Assembly: GCF_003339815.1 (NCBI RefSeq)
Contig: NZ_PPTT01000005.1
Location: 62,001 to 126,000 of the forward strand
DNA length: 64,000 bases
Reading direction: 5' to 3'
DNA from: Eggerthella sinensis
GTDB lineage: Bacteria > Actinomycetota > Coriobacteriia > Coriobacteriales > Eggerthellaceae
Each line of letters begins with the position of its first letter. The first letter of the stretch is position 1. The position numbers and the translations under genes are program-made. Of the stretch, positions 17,086-26,918 are shown piece after piece. The notes under the pieces were generated by a model. The model was not told where the DNA came from. It worked only from the letters and a program-made list of their open reading frames with translations, and made no database searches.

Positions 17086-17367
17086 CTACCAGTATTCCTT
17101 GGTTTTCGCGCGCTTGCGCTGCTTCTTCGGCGGACGAAAGTCCAGCTCGAGCTGACCGTCCTGCGAGGCCTCCGACGCTTTCTTCCGCTCGACGCTGTCG
17201 ATGTTCCACGGCACGGCGTCCTTGCCGAACAGCTCGAGCATCTTGAGGCGCGCGTCGCGCAGGTTCATCTTCGTGCCCGCGCGGGCTTCGCTCTCGAACT
17301 CGAAGAGCCCCACGCCCTGCGTGTCGGAAGCGGCGGGTGAACGGTAATGGGCGATGTAGGTCTGCAT
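17086..17367 (-). CDS. Small basic-tailed hypothetical protein
   Basis: A 93-residue protein starting at ATG 17367 behind GAAGGAAGG. The N-terminal half begins MQTYIAHYRSPAASDTQG and resembles a small compact domain; the tail PPKKQRKRAKTKEYW is strongly basic and could bind nucleic acid. I do not recognise the family. It is isolated, with about 170 bases of non-coding sequence on each side, and is divergent from the otsAB gene. Confidence 0.65.
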   Translation of the reverse strand: MQTYIAHYRSPAASDTQGVGLFEFESEARAGTKMNLRDARLKMLELFGKDAVPWNIDSVERKKASEASQDGQLELDFRPPKKQRKRAKTKEYW

Positions 17368-17549
17368 ATCCTTCCTTCGGAGGTCGTGGTTGAGTGCGTC
17401 TCTCGCATGATACCGCAAGCAAGCCGGACATGCCTCCAGAAAAGGGCGCGTTCACGACGGCCTGACAGCCGCGAAACAAGGGTGCAACCGCTTCGGGCGT
17501 ATCCGGCGCGCTTCCCTACAATGGCAGGAAAGACAGCAAAGGTGGACCC

Positions 17550-19895
17550 ATGCGCACACGCGAAACAACCCTCGCGACCCCCCGTCGCGACATCCTCGAT
17601 ATCATGCCTCCGACCAGGATCGACGCTCCCCTTGCGCCCTCCGCGGCCGCCGGGCGGCCCCGCGTGGAAGCCCGGGAAGCCTCCGCGCAGGACGCGGGGA
17701 GGCTCATCATCGTGTCGAACCGCCTGCCGTACCGCTTCGAGGACGACGGCGCGGGCGGCTTCGCGTTCGCGCGCAGCGTGGGCGGCCTGGCAACCGGCCT
17801 CGGCCCGCTCCACGAGCAGGACGGCAACCTGTGGATCGGGTGGGCGGACGCCGACGCCTGCATGGACGAGGAGGAGCGCGCGCACCTGTCCGCCGCACTC
17901 GGCGAGCGCGCCTGCCGCCCGGTGTTCCTCGACGAGGACGACGCCGAAGCGTACTACGAGGGGTTCTCGAACTCCGCCATCTGGCCGCTGTTCCACGGAT
18001 TTCCCCAGTTCACCCGCTTCGACGAAGAGGAATGGGAGGCCTATCGCCGCGTGAACGAGCGCTTCTGCGAAGCGGTGCTGGCCGAGGCGCGGCCCGGCGA
18101 CACGCTGTGGATTCAGGACTACCACCTCATGCTGCTGCCGTCGATGCTGCGGGCGAAGCTGCCGGACGTGGCCATCGGCTTCTTCCTGCACATCCCCTTC
18201 CCCGACTACGAGACGTTCCGCACGCTGCCGTGGCGCGACGAGATCATCCGCGGCGTGCTGGGGGCCGACCTCATCGGCTTTCACGCCTACGACTACGTGC
18301 GCCACTTCCTGTCGAGCTGCCGCCGCGTGGCGGGCATCGAGAACACGAGCGGCACCCTGTCCGTCGACGGGCGCATCGTGCAGGTGGACGCGTTTCCGCT
18401 CGGCATCGACTACGCGCGCTACCGCGACGCGGCGCGCAAGCCCTCGGTGCGCGCGTCCGTGGAATCGCTTGCCGCCGAAAAGGGCCACGACGGCTGCAAG
18501 GTGATGCTCTCGGTGGAGCGGCTCGACTACTCGAAGGGCATTCCCGAGCGGCTCGACGCCTTCGACGCCTTCCTCGACCGTCATCCCGAGTGGGCCGGGC
18601 GCGTGGTGCTCATGCTGGTCACCGTGCCCTCCCGCGAGAACGTGGCGTCGTACCGCGCGCTCAAGAAGCGCATCGACGAGCTGGTGGGCCTCATCAACGG
18701 CAAGCACTCCACCATGGACTGGACGCCGGTGGACTACTACTACCGCGCGCTGCCGTTCGATCAGTTGGTCAGCCTGTACGCCGCGAGCGACGTCATGCTG
18801 GTCACGCCGCTGCGCGACGGCATGAACCTCGTGTGCAAGGAGTACCTGGCCTGCCACGACGGCGACGGCGGCGTGCTCGTGCTGTCCGAGATGGCGGGCG
18901 CGTCCTACGAGCTGCACGAGGCGCTGTGCGTGAACCCCTTCGACCGCGCGGGCATCGTCGAGGCCATGCAGCAGGCGCTCACCATGCCGCCCGACGAGCA
19001 GCGGCGCCGCAACGCGCCCATGCAGCAACGCCTGGCACGCTACACGTCGAAGAAGTGGGCGCGCGAATTCCTTGCCGCCGTGGACGACGTCAAGCGCCGG
19101 CAGGCGGGCATGAGCGCGCATTTGCTGGGTCCGACGTCGGCGGGCCGGCTGCTCGACGCGTTTCACGCCGCGGGACGGCGGGCGCTGCTGCTCGACTACG
19201 ACGGCACGCTCATGCCGTTCTCCGACGACCCCGCGCGCGTCGCGCCCGACGAGCGGCTGCTGAAGGTGCTCGCCCGGCTGGGCGGGCACGAGGGCAACGA
19301 CGTGGTGGTGGTGTCGGGCCGCGACCATGCCACGCTCGAAGCGTGGCTGGGCGCGCTGCCGGTGGACCTCGTGGCCGAGCACGGCGTGTGGTTCGCGGAG
19401 CGGGCGGGCAGAACGGGCCGCACGTGGACGATGCAGGAGCCGCTCGACAACAGCTGGAAGGAGGCCGTGCGGCCCGTGCTGGCCGACTTCGTTGACCGCA
19501 CGCCCGGATCGCTGCTGGAAGAGAAGGACTACTCGCTCGTGTGGCACTACCGCACATGCAGCCAGGAACTGGCCGAACGCCGCGTCATCGAGATCAAGAA
19601 CGCGCTGGGCGACGGGCTGGCCGACCGCGGCATCGCGCTCATGGACGGCAACAAGGTGGTCGAGGTGAAGCCGCGCGGCGTGGACAAGGGGCACGCGGCC
19701 CATCGCTGGTTCCGCGACCCCGCGTACGGCTTTCTGCTGGCCGCGGGCGACGACCGCACCGACGAGGACGTGTTCGAGGCCGCGCCCGAGCGCGCCTGGA
19801 CCATCAAGATAGGCAGCGGCCCCACCCTCGCCCGCTTCGCGCTGAAGAATTGCGGCGAGATGCGCCAGCTGCTGGAAGCGCTCGCAGAGGCCTAG
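17550..19895 (+). CDS. Bifunctional trehalose-6-phosphate synthase/phosphatase (OtsA-OtsB fusion)
   Basis: Makes trehalose from UDP-glucose and glucose-6-phosphate in two steps on one chain, a stress protectant. The N-terminal glycosyltransferase family 20 domain (about residues 50-510) shows [44 protein letters not shown] and the C-terminal [15 protein letters not shown]. The C-terminal HAD phosphatase (about 540-781) has the nucleophile motif [12 protein letters not shown] at about residue 548, VVVSGRD and the metal-binding [14 protein letters not shown]. The first 50 residues are a non-conserved extension. ATG 17550 lies behind AAAGGTGG. Fusions like this are common in eukaryotes and in scattered bacteria. 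It is monocistronic here. Confidence 0.95.
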   Translation: MRTRETTLATPRRDILDIMPPTRIDAPLAPSAAAGRPRVEAREASAQDAGRLIIVSNRLPYRFEDDGAGGFAFARSVGGLATGLGPLHEQDGNLWIGWADADACMDEEERAHLSAALGERACRPVFLDEDDAEAYYEGFSNSAIWPLFHGFPQFTRFDEEEWEAYRRVNERFCEAVLAEARPGDTLWIQDYHLMLLPSMLRAKLPDVAIGFFLHIPFPDYETFRTLPWRDEIIRGVLGADLIGFHAYDYVRHFLSSCRRVAGIENTSGTLSVDGRIVQVDAFPLGIDYARYRDAARKPSVRASVESLAAEKGHDGCKVMLSVERLDYSKGIPERLDAFDAFLDRHPEWAGRVVLMLVTVPSRENVASYRALKKRIDELVGLINGKHSTMDWTPVDYYYRALPFDQLVSLYAASDVMLVTPLRDGMNLVCKEYLACHDGDGGVLVLSEMAGASYELHEALCVNPFDRAGIVEAMQQALTMPPDEQRRRNAPMQQRLARYTSKKWAREFLAAVDDVKRRQAGMSAHLLGPTSAGRLLDAFHAAGRRALLLDYDGTLMPFSDDPARVAPDERLLKVLARLGGHEGNDVVVVSGRDHATLEAWLGALPVDLVAEHGVWFAERAGRTGRTWTMQEPLDNSWKEAVRPVLADFVDRTPGSLLEEKDYSLVWHYRTCSQELAERRVIEIKNALGDGLADRGIALMDGNKVVEVKPRGVDKGHAAHRWFRDPAYGFLLAAGDDRTDEDVFEAAPERAWTIKIGSGPTLARFALKNCGEMRQLLEALAEA

Positions 19896-19907
19896 GGCTC
19901 GGGCGCG

Positions 19908-20447
19908 CTAGAACGTGCGCGACGCACCGCAAAAGACCATCGACGTGTCGTTCGGCACTTCAGCGCCGGTAAGGAACGCGAGCATTTGCCGCATGAGCGC
20001 GGAGAGCTCGGCCTCGTCGAGGGTGCGGGTCAGCCCGCTGTCGGCGAGGTTCTCGAACGCGGCGGCGTTGCGGTAGCGGATGCCGTCGAGGAAGAACGCC
20101 TTGCGGCGGTTGTCGCGGTCGCGCACCACCACGATGGTTTGCGCGGGCAGCTTGGCGTAGGCGGCTTCGTCCAGGCCGAGCGTGCGCGCGTACCACTCCG
20201 GCACGTTGCGCACGCCCTCGTCGGCGAAGAATTCGCGTATCTCGCCGCAGCCGGCCAGCGGATACGGCGGCAGGTCGTAGCCGCAATGGCGCGCGTACGC
20301 GAAGATGTAGCGGGATGCATCACCCACCTGCGCCCGATCGCCCAGCACGAACGACAGCAGGTCGAACGTCCGATGCGGCGTCCAGCGCGCCTCCTCGAGC
20401 TCGAGGAGGCGCGCCACAGCCGCGATGTTTTCATTGGGGCTGGTCAT
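19908..20447 (-). CDS. Hypothetical protein downstream of a P-loop kinase-like gene
   Basis: A 179-residue protein starting at ATG 20447 behind GAGGAG, overlapping the stop of the upstream P-loop gene by four bases (ATGA), so translation is coupled. It contains no motif I recognise. The central region EWYARTLGLDEAAYAKLPAQTIVVVRDRDNRRKAFFLDGIRYRN has alternating strands. No signal or membrane segment is seen. Its place at the end of a four-gene minus-strand run suggests a shared transcript. Confidence 0.7.
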   Translation of the reverse strand: MTSPNENIAAVARLLELEEARWTPHRTFDLLSFVLGDRAQVGDASRYIFAYARHCGYDLPPYPLAGCGEIREFFADEGVRNVPEWYARTLGLDEAAYAKLPAQTIVVVRDRDNRRKAFFLDGIRYRNAAAFENLADSGLTRTLDEAELSALMRQMLAFLTGAEVPNDTSMVFCGASRTF

Positions 20448-20965
20448 AAGCGCGCTCCTCCCGCCTCGGACAGAAAGCCCTCGACGGCGCGCGGGGTGCG
20501 CAGAACCACCGTTTTCCCACCGTGCGTTTCGACGATTCGCCGGTATCGCTCGCGTATGGCCGGCGCCCGCCCGTCGCGCATGATCCACCAGAAGAACTCC
20601 CGATCGAACTTCTCGAGGCACCCCGGCGCCATGTCGACGCGCGTGCGCCCGCGATAGACGACGGAGCGCCGCAGGGCGCGCACGAGGCAGCGCCAGCGAG
20701 GAAACGCGAGGAACACGATGCGGTCGGCTTCCTCGAAGCGGCGCCCGTCGTCGGCGCGCTGCCAGTTGCCGTCCACCACCCACGCGTCGTGCTCGTCGAG
20801 GAACGCCTGCACGAGCGCGCGCATCTCGGCCTTGTCCCGCTGCACCCATCCCGCTTGCCAGCCCACCGCATCGAGGTGCAGCACGGACGCATCGTAAAGC
20901 GCGCCCAGACGGCGAGCGAGCGTGGACTTCCCCGCCCCGCTGAACCCGATCACGGCGATCTTCAT
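20444..20965 (-). CDS. P-loop nucleoside kinase-like protein (FlaR-type)
   Basis: A 173-residue NTPase of the family annotated as topology modulation protein or adenylate kinase-like. The Walker [10 protein letters not shown] lies at residues 7-15. [11 protein letters not shown] (about 30-40) and VVDGNW (about 64) match the conserved elements of this family, as do [22 protein letters not shown] and DREFFWWIM later. It probably phosphorylates a small molecule; the DNA-topology name is historical. It overlaps its neighbours by ATGA at both ends (20444-20447, 20962-20965), a tight translationally coupled unit with the GIY-YIG gene. Confidence 0.85.
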   Translation of the reverse strand: MKIAVIGFSGAGKSTLARRLGALYDASVLHLDAVGWQAGWVQRDKAEMRALVQAFLDEHDAWVVDGNWQRADDGRRFEEADRIVFLAFPRWRCLVRALRRSVVYRGRTRVDMAPGCLEKFDREFFWWIMRDGRAPAIRERYRRIVETHGGKTVVLRTPRAVEGFLSEAGGARL

Positions 20966-21342
20966 GCGACAGCCCCGCCTTCGGCGTCTTCCGCGCTCGG
21001 GGCCTCATCCTTGTCCGCACGCGCAGGGGCGCTCGGCATGATGGCGCGCAGCACGTGCTCGAACGGTTCGCGGGCTGCACGGCGTACGAGGCGCTCCTTC
21101 TGACGGCGCGATAGGCGCTTGAACCGGTACTCGGCGCTCATGGCCTCGTGCTTCGTCGCAAACGTCGCCTGCACGAGCAGGCGCACGGGACGGCGGCTGC
21201 GCGTGTACTTCGCGCCCGCGCCGGCGTTGTGCGCGCGCACGCGCTCGTCGACGTCCACGGTGTAGCCCGTGTACCAGGTGCCGTCGGCGCACTCGAGCAC
21301 GTAGAGGAAGAACGAGGAACTGTCCGAGCCGGGGGCCTGCAT
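20962..21342 (-). CDS. GIY-YIG nuclease family protein
   Basis: A 126-residue single-domain protein of the YhbQ/UPF0213 type. The [18 protein letters not shown] motif (about residues 11-28) holds the paired GIY-YIG tyrosines and the following RVRAHNAG supplies the catalytic arginine and histidine; [13 protein letters not shown] follows. A variable acidic and alanine-rich tail ends the protein. It is coupled by ATGA to the P-loop gene. Relatives act on DNA or repair intermediates, but the target here is unknown. Confidence 0.88.
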   Translation of the reverse strand: MQAPGSDSSSFFLYVLECADGTWYTGYTVDVDERVRAHNAGAGAKYTRSRRPVRLLVQATFATKHEAMSAEYRFKRLSRRQKERLVRRAAREPFEHVLRAIMPSAPARADKDEAPSAEDAEGGAVA

Positions 21343-21348
21343 GCGGGG

Positions 21349-21804
21349 CTAGACCCGCACCTTCACGACGATTTTGCGCACGCGAGCGGGGCCGCCGAGC
21401 GCGCAGCCCGGCTTGTGCGCGTCCTCGGGCGCGAGCACGGCCGTGTCGCCCGCGCGCAGCACGATGCCGCTCGGGAGCGCGGGGCCGACGTACAGCCCGA
21501 AGTCGCTCTGCTCGTCGAACGGCTGCGCCTCCTCGAGGCCCGCAAGCGGCGCGTACTCCATGAGCTCCTCGCCCTCCACGACGTACTGGACGTCGTAGTA
21601 GCGGCGATGGGCTTCCATCTGCTTCTCGCTCGCCGGCACCGTCTCGTACTCCTGCACGTTGGCGAACACGTCGTCGCCGTTGATGTCGACGCGCCCGAGC
21701 GGCAGCTCGGCCAAATCGGAGCGGTTGAGGAATGCATACGCGGCGCGAAAACGCTCGGATAGGTAGTCGTGCCCTTCTGCGTGCTCCAACGACGTGACCA
21801 GCAT
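21349..21804 (-). CDS. YhcH/YjgK/YiaL family protein (DUF386)
   Basis: A 151-residue cupin-like protein of the YhcH/YjgK/YiaL family, implicated in sugar-acid or sialic-acid metabolism. Conserved parts include GRVDINGDDVFANVQEYET (about 37-55), EAHRRYYDVQYVVEGEE (about 64-80), the FDEQSDFGLY stretch and the metal-site motif VLAPEDAHKPGC (about 121-132). I start at ATG 21804. It is first in the minus-strand run with GIY-YIG, P-loop and hypothetical genes, with only a 6-base gap to the next, and is divergent from ade. No sugar catabolic genes accompany it. Confidence 0.88.
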   Translation of the reverse strand: MLVTSLEHAEGHDYLSERFRAAYAFLNRSDLAELPLGRVDINGDDVFANVQEYETVPASEKQMEAHRRYYDVQYVVEGEELMEYAPLAGLEEAQPFDEQSDFGLYVGPALPSGIVLRAGDTAVLAPEDAHKPGCALGGPARVRKIVVKVRV

Positions 21805-21930
21805 ACGATGTCCTCTCGATCGATCTTCACAACTGGCCGCAAGTATACACCTGCCGCGCGCGGGCACGCTATAATGAGCCGCATCAGCCCCGCGCCGCGT
21901 GTCGGCGCCGTCCATCGAAGGAGCAAGGCG

Positions 21931-23733
21931 ATGATCAACACCTTCTGCAAGAAACCTCTCTGGGAGTGCTCGAAGACGCTCTCGGCCGTCGCTCAGGGAC
22001 TCGCGCCCGCCGACACGGTGATCAAGGGCGCGAAGCTCGTGAACGTGTGCACGGCCGAAATCCAGGACGACATCGACATCGCCATCGCCGAGGGGCGCAT
22101 CGCCTACCTCGGGCAGGCCGACCACTGCATCGGCGAGGGCACGGCCGTCATCGACGCCGCAGGTCAGTACGTGGCTCCCGGCTTCCTTGACGGGCACATT
22201 CACGTGGAGTCGTCCATGATGGGCGTGGGAGAATACGCGCGCGCCGTCGTGCCGCACGGCACCACCGGCATCTACATGGACCCGCACGAGATCTGCAACG
22301 TGCTGGGCCTCGACGGCGTGAAGGTGATGGACGAGGACGCGCAGCGCACGCCGCTCAAGACGATGATCACCACCCCGTCATGCGTGCCCGCCGTGCCCGG
22401 CTTCGAAGACACCGGCTCGTTCATCGGCCCCGACGACATCGCGGAAACCATGGATTGGCCGAACGTCGTGGGTCTCGGCGAGATGATGAACTTCCCCGGC
22501 ATCCTGGGCAGCACCGACCACGCGCATGGCGAAGTGGGCGCCACCCTGGCAGCCGGCAAGATCGTGACCGGCCATTACTCCATGCCCGAGACCGACCGCG
22601 GCCTCAACGCCTACATCGCCTCCGGCGTGCGCTGCTGCCACGAATCGACGCGCCCCGAGGACGTGCTCGCGAAGATGCGCCTCGGCATGTACGCGCAGCT
22701 GCGCTACGGCTCGGCGTGGAAGGACCTGCCCGTGCTGGCCGAGGCCGTTCTGGCGAACGACATCGACACGCGCTTCGCCACGCTCGTCAGCGACGACACG
22801 CACCCGCACACGCTCGTGGCCGACGGGCACCTCGACCACATCGTGCGCACGGCCGTCGAGCTGGGCATCGACGCGGTGACGGCCATCCAGATGGTCACCA
22901 TCAACTGCGCGCAGTGCTTCCAGATGGACCACGACCTGGGTTCCATCACGCCGGGCAAGTGCGCCGACATCGTGTTTTTGGACAACCTGGAAAGCTTGCA
23001 GGTCACGCGCGTGCTCATCGACGGCGACGTCGTGGCCGAAAACGGGCGCCCGCTGTTCGACCTGCCGCCGTTCCAGTTCCCGGAATGGGTGACGCACTCC
23101 ATGCATCTGGGCCGCGAGCTCACGGCGGAGTCGTTCGCCGTGACCGCCCCCGAGGGCGCGGGCGACACTGTGCGCGTGCGCACGATCGAGATCATCCCCG
23201 GGAAGGTGGGCACGTTCGAAACGCTGGTGGACCTGCCCGTGGTCGAGGGGCGCCTGGAATCCGACACCGATCTGGACGTGCTCAAGACGTTCGTGTTCGA
23301 GCGCCATCACGAGACGGGCACGTTCGGCTACGGCTTCACGAAGGGCTTCGGCATCAAGCGCGGCGCAATGGCCTCGACGGTGGCGCACGACGCGCATAAC
23401 CTGCTGGTCGTGGGCACGAACGATGAGGACATGGCCCTGGCCGCGAACACGCTCGCCGCGTGCGGCGGCGGCATGGTCGTGGTCGCCGACGGCGAGGTGC
23501 TCGGCCTCATGGAGCTCCCCATCGCCGGGCTGATGGACGCGCTGCCCGCCGAGGAGATGAGCGAGAAGGTGCATCGGCTGGAGAAAACGTGGTCGGAAAT
23601 CGGCTGCACCATGCCGTCGCCGTTCATGACCATGGCGCTCATACCGCTGGCGTGCCTGCCCGAGCTGAGGCTGACGAACCGAGGCCTGGTCGATTGCACG
23701 AAGTTCGAGTTCGTGGAGCTGGTGGCGGGATAA
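21931..23733 (+). CDS. ade: Adenine deaminase
   Basis: Deaminates adenine to hypoxanthine in purine salvage, a metal-dependent amidohydrolase. The 600-residue chain has GHIHVESSMM, with metal-binding His89 and His91, HGTTGIYMDPHEICNVLG, PSCVPAVPG and the Ade-specific C-terminal domain with GFTKGFGIKRGAMASTVAHDAHNL. The start ATG 21931 lies behind GAAGGAG. A TATAAT hexamer at 21870-21875 upstream is a candidate -10 box. The gene is followed by a 11-bp stem hairpin and then the AT-rich restriction island. Confidence 0.95.
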   Translation: MINTFCKKPLWECSKTLSAVAQGLAPADTVIKGAKLVNVCTAEIQDDIDIAIAEGRIAYLGQADHCIGEGTAVIDAAGQYVAPGFLDGHIHVESSMMGVGEYARAVVPHGTTGIYMDPHEICNVLGLDGVKVMDEDAQRTPLKTMITTPSCVPAVPGFEDTGSFIGPDDIAETMDWPNVVGLGEMMNFPGILGSTDHAHGEVGATLAAGKIVTGHYSMPETDRGLNAYIASGVRCCHESTRPEDVLAKMRLGMYAQLRYGSAWKDLPVLAEAVLANDIDTRFATLVSDDTHPHTLVADGHLDHIVRTAVELGIDAVTAIQMVTINCAQCFQMDHDLGSITPGKCADIVFLDNLESLQVTRVLIDGDVVAENGRPLFDLPPFQFPEWVTHSMHLGRELTAESFAVTAPEGAGDTVRVRTIEIIPGKVGTFETLVDLPVVEGRLESDTDLDVLKTFVFERHHETGTFGYGFTKGFGIKRGAMASTVAHDAHNLLVVGTNDEDMALAANTLAACGGGMVVVADGEVLGLMELPIAGLMDALPAEEMSEKVHRLEKTWSEIGCTMPSPFMTMALIPLACLPELRLTNRGLVDCTKFEFVELVAG

Positions 23734-23753
23734 ACGGAAAAGGATGCGGACAG

Positions 23754-23786
23754 TCTGGCCGCTCATTGCAAGCGCGAGCGGCCAGA
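23754..23786. terminator. Hairpin after ade, at the edge of the defence island
   Basis: Perfect 11-base arms TCTGGCCGCTC and GAGCGGCCAGA around an 11-base loop lie between ade and the convergent mcrC end. No T-tract follows, so it may terminate weakly or be a boundary palindrome. Confidence 0.5.
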
Positions 23787-23794
23787 TGGAATTG

Positions 23795-24883
23795 CTAGCC
23801 ACAATCCATGCTGTTGAATATCTCAAGCATCTGCGATTCAACATCCTGCCAGCTGGCATCAAGGTCGACCGTCCTGACATGCAACGACCCTTCGGACAGT
23901 ACGACATCCTCGCACAAACGCCTCCCGTTCAGAGGATAGAGCAGGCACCCATGCACCTCATGGAACTTCGTCAATGAAGCGGTACGTGCATTCGACATGT
24001 AACTGTAAATCTGATATAGGTTTTCAGTTTTAAACTTGCTCCCATCGCGCAAGGCTTCCCGATAGTACTTCGCATCGATGATAAAAAGTCGAGACGAGCC
24101 GACGTCGGATATCGTTTCAATCCAGATGTCGGCTTCCATGCTGGGCATAAAGGGACAGATATCGGTGGAGTCTCGCGTCGCCCAGGCGATAGGTTTGTTC
24201 TTCTCGAACACGACGTAACGAGATCCTTTGAGACGCGGCAGCTCTTTGCGATAGAACGCTCGAGCGAACTTTTCAAAGATATGATTCAGCGTAGTTCGCT
24301 CCGAATCGCTCATGAGGACACCGTCAGTACCTTCCAAAGGAAGCGTATGGCGATAAAGCAGCGAGCAAAGCGATATGACGAATCGATATCGCGAGGTCGT
24401 GCGGTTAAATACGATGCGCGAGAGAACTTGCTCAGTCGGAGCGACAGGATCAATATCCTCGAATGAGGGATATGCCGCCCTAACCAGTCTCCGGGTTTCT
24501 GCATGCTCGCTGCACACGCCCATCAACGCATGCGCGACGATACCGTTCAGGTCGTTGTTGGTGGTGTACTCATCGGGCCCACATACCAGTTTTTGATCGA
24601 GGCGTGCAACATGAGAGAAGGATTCCTTCATGTTCACAGGTCCTCTTGGAGAAGCGGTGCACGCCTCGAAAGAGACGTACTCGCGGGCAAGACCCAGCTG
24701 GGCGACATTCTTCGCCTCACGCGCCACAAGATACGAAAGAAGGTCTTCCACTCCCTCGAATCGCCCCGCCTCACCCGTGAGGCATTCGTCGAGAAGGTAA
24801 CGGCCACTCCATGCGTAGCAGAGCATATGATAGATATTGCGAACAGGGATTTCCCCGCATCGCAATTCTGTTGAACGAGTCAC
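23795..24883 (-). CDS. mcrC: McrC-like subunit of a McrBC type IV restriction system
   Basis: The partner that supplies the nuclease and stimulates the McrB GTPase. The start IPVRNIYHMLCYAW (about residues 12-25) is the McrC hallmark, and the PD-(D/E)xK nuclease core is visible as MEADIWIE ... LFIIDAKYY (about 248-273). The 362-residue length fits. It begins at GTG 24883, 14 bases after the mcrB stop, so mcrB-mcrC form an operon. Base composition is clearly lower in GC than the flanking chromosome, consistent with acquisition. The substrate, probably modified cytosine in foreign DNA, is set by the McrB N-terminus. Confidence 0.92.
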   Translation of the reverse strand: MTRSTELRCGEIPVRNIYHMLCYAWSGRYLLDECLTGEAGRFEGVEDLLSYLVAREAKNVAQLGLAREYVSFEACTASPRGPVNMKESFSHVARLDQKLVCGPDEYTTNNDLNGIVAHALMGVCSEHAETRRLVRAAYPSFEDIDPVAPTEQVLSRIVFNRTTSRYRFVISLCSLLYRHTLPLEGTDGVLMSDSERTTLNHIFEKFARAFYRKELPRLKGSRYVVFEKNKPIAWATRDSTDICPFMPSMEADIWIETISDVGSSRLFIIDAKYYREALRDGSKFKTENLYQIYSYMSNARTASLTKFHEVHGCLLYPLNGRRLCEDVVLSEGSLHVRTVDLDASWQDVESQMLEIFNSMDCG

Positions 24884-24897
24884 GATAAGTCCGACTG

Positions 24898-26757
24898 CTA
24901 CTTGCGTGCGCCAGCAAGTTCTCGAAGTGGCGCAACGTAACTCGCGATAATGTTCGGAGCAGCGTCAAACCAATACTCTTCGAGAAGCGGTGCAATCTCG
25001 TAATCTACGATGGATCTCAACCAGGATTGAGCTGCGGAAACATCCATTACGCCATCATTGTCGGGAACGTCGAGAAAGAAGCTGTGACCGATGCACAAGC
25101 CTCGCCCCCGTTCCTCCTCGATTCTTGCATTGAGTTCCCGTACCGAAGCTATGAGAGCATCGGCAAAGTCGGCGGGCATGAGTTCGTACAGCCTCTTTCG
25201 AAAACCGTCCTGTTGAAATGCAGGTCTCATCTCGAAATACGCGAATCGGCGACGCAGCGCATAATCCATTGTGGCAATCGAGCGATCCGCAGTGTTCATC
25301 ATGCCGATAATGTAGATGTTCCCGGGAACGGAAAAGCCGTTGCGTCCATCTTGCAAACGGACTCCAACCGTTTCCCCTCGATGCTTCTTCTCAACCGTCA
25401 TCAGCATCTCGCCCATAACCTTGGAAACGTTTGCTCGATTGATCTCGTCGATGATGAAAAAATATGCCTCCGTGGAAGCTTCGGCTCGCTGGCAAAGCTG
25501 AGTGAACGTCCCGTTTTTCAGCTTAAAACCACCGTTTTCTGTGGGTCGATAGCCAACGATTATGTCCTCGTACGCAGTGCTTTGATGGAATTGCACGAAC
25601 TCGATTCTGCTATTATCCTTCTTTCCCATTAGCGACCATGCGAGACGTTTCGCAGCATAGGTTTTACCGGTGCCGGGAGCGCCCTGCAGTATCACATTGC
25701 CCTTTCGCCTGAGAAGTTCAACAAGTCGGTCATACTCAATCTCGTCCATGAAAACGTCGTTCAAAAAGTCTTTCGGTCCATACGGTTTAGCTTCGATCGC
25801 TGCTTCTTCGAGTTCAGAAAGCTCGGCATCCTCTCCTTCGACTACAGCATCGTAGCGACCAACCCACAGCGGATCGGAAATGAACGCCTCGATATCTTGA
25901 ACATCGTCGTTGAACGCGAAGTCTATCAGAGCTCCACGTTTCCAATCCTGTAAGTCACGCCTGATGAAGTTAAATGCTGGACGCAGAGTGAAGAACAACC
26001 ATTCGCGCGGTTCGTAGTCCTTATCCCAATCGACTCGCAGCGTTTTTCCATCGCAAGGGTTGTATCGAACCGTACCTCGCGCCTTGATTTTCATTACCGA
26101 TACAGTTTCTTCGTGATTGTCGAACGGCAAATCGTACTTGCGCGTATACGCCGCCTTGATGGCTATCGATGCACCTTGCTGGATAGCGTTGATCTGGTCA
26201 GCATATTTCTCTTCGTAACCGCACTGCCAGATCCCCTCCGAGAGAAATCCCTCGGTCATATCAACGCCATTAATTGACGCTCCCACAAAATATGCAAAAA
26301 GCGGCTGATCAGGCGATGGATTAAGATCCGAATCAGCATCAGGCACGTCTAAGGAGTAGTATTCGAACCCCGAATTAGCACTTTCTTTGCTGGCGTCCGC
26401 TCCTAAAGAGCGTTGCGCGGCTTCGAGCGAACGAATAGCGTTTACCTGCGCGATAATTTCAGACGGGTCACCGTCAAGCGCCAACCTTCCTTTTTCAGTT
26501 AGCTCCCATGTGCTCCGTGCAGGATTCTCAACCATGCCAATCTTTTTTAGATCGGTCCGTGCCCAAGCAAGACGATAAGAAACTTCCGATTTCGTAGATC
26601 CAAGATGGGGGAAAGAAACGACTTCGTTCGAAAAGCCCATGAGATCAATGACGCGCTGATCGATTTCCTCGTTCATGGCGCGACCGCCCAATTCTTCGAG
26701 TGCTCGCAATACGTACGGCATCATTTTTATATAGGTCGGACCCGTAAACTTGGCCAT
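24898..26757 (-). CDS. mcrB: McrB-like GTPase/AAA+ subunit of a type IV restriction system
   Basis: The N-terminal 95 residues form a winged helix of the Mrr N-terminal type (YIKMMPYVLRALEELGG ... WELTEKGRLAL). A middle region (about 150-265), with IAIKAAYTRKYDLPF and VMKIKARGTVRYNPCDGKTLRVDW, looks like a PUA/EVE-type modified-base reader; that part is inference. The AAA+ domain follows with Walker A GAPGTGKT (359-366), Walker B FIIDEIN (434-440) and the McrB-specific MNTADRSIATMDYALRRRF (487-505), whose NTAD is the guanine-specificity element. Start ATG 26757 follows GGAGGAG. The N-terminal domain differs from E. coli McrB, so the recognised modification may differ. Confidence 0.93.
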   Translation of the reverse strand: MAKFTGPTYIKMMPYVLRALEELGGRAMNEEIDQRVIDLMGFSNEVVSFPHLGSTKSEVSYRLAWARTDLKKIGMVENPARSTWELTEKGRLALDGDPSEIIAQVNAIRSLEAAQRSLGADASKESANSGFEYYSLDVPDADSDLNPSPDQPLFAYFVGASINGVDMTEGFLSEGIWQCGYEEKYADQINAIQQGASIAIKAAYTRKYDLPFDNHEETVSVMKIKARGTVRYNPCDGKTLRVDWDKDYEPREWLFFTLRPAFNFIRRDLQDWKRGALIDFAFNDDVQDIEAFISDPLWVGRYDAVVEGEDAELSELEEAAIEAKPYGPKDFLNDVFMDEIEYDRLVELLRRKGNVILQGAPGTGKTYAAKRLAWSLMGKKDNSRIEFVQFHQSTAYEDIIVGYRPTENGGFKLKNGTFTQLCQRAEASTEAYFFIIDEINRANVSKVMGEMLMTVEKKHRGETVGVRLQDGRNGFSVPGNIYIIGMMNTADRSIATMDYALRRRFAYFEMRPAFQQDGFRKRLYELMPADFADALIASVRELNARIEEERGRGLCIGHSFFLDVPDNDGVMDVSAAQSWLRSIVDYEIAPLLEEYWFDAAPNIIASYVAPLRELAGARK

Positions 26758-26918
26758 TGCTCCTCCATTATTGCAGCTTCATCGCGTAGCGAAGTATACG
26801 TCATCAACCCATCAATTTATAGCCGCATCACCACGTGCACGAGCTATTATGCTTGAAGTGGCACATTTCACTGTCTTATGATGGGGTTACTAATCCGCAT
26901 ATAACGAGGAGTCCACGC
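26758..26918. promoter_or_regulatory. Divergent intergenic region between mcrB and the SMC-like ATPase
   Basis: An AT-rich stretch of about 160 bases from which both defence genes start outward. It contains the ATPase ribosome-binding site GAGGAG (26905-26910). I do not see a clear pair of -35/-10 boxes or a large palindrome, so no promoter is assigned. Confidence 0.35.
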
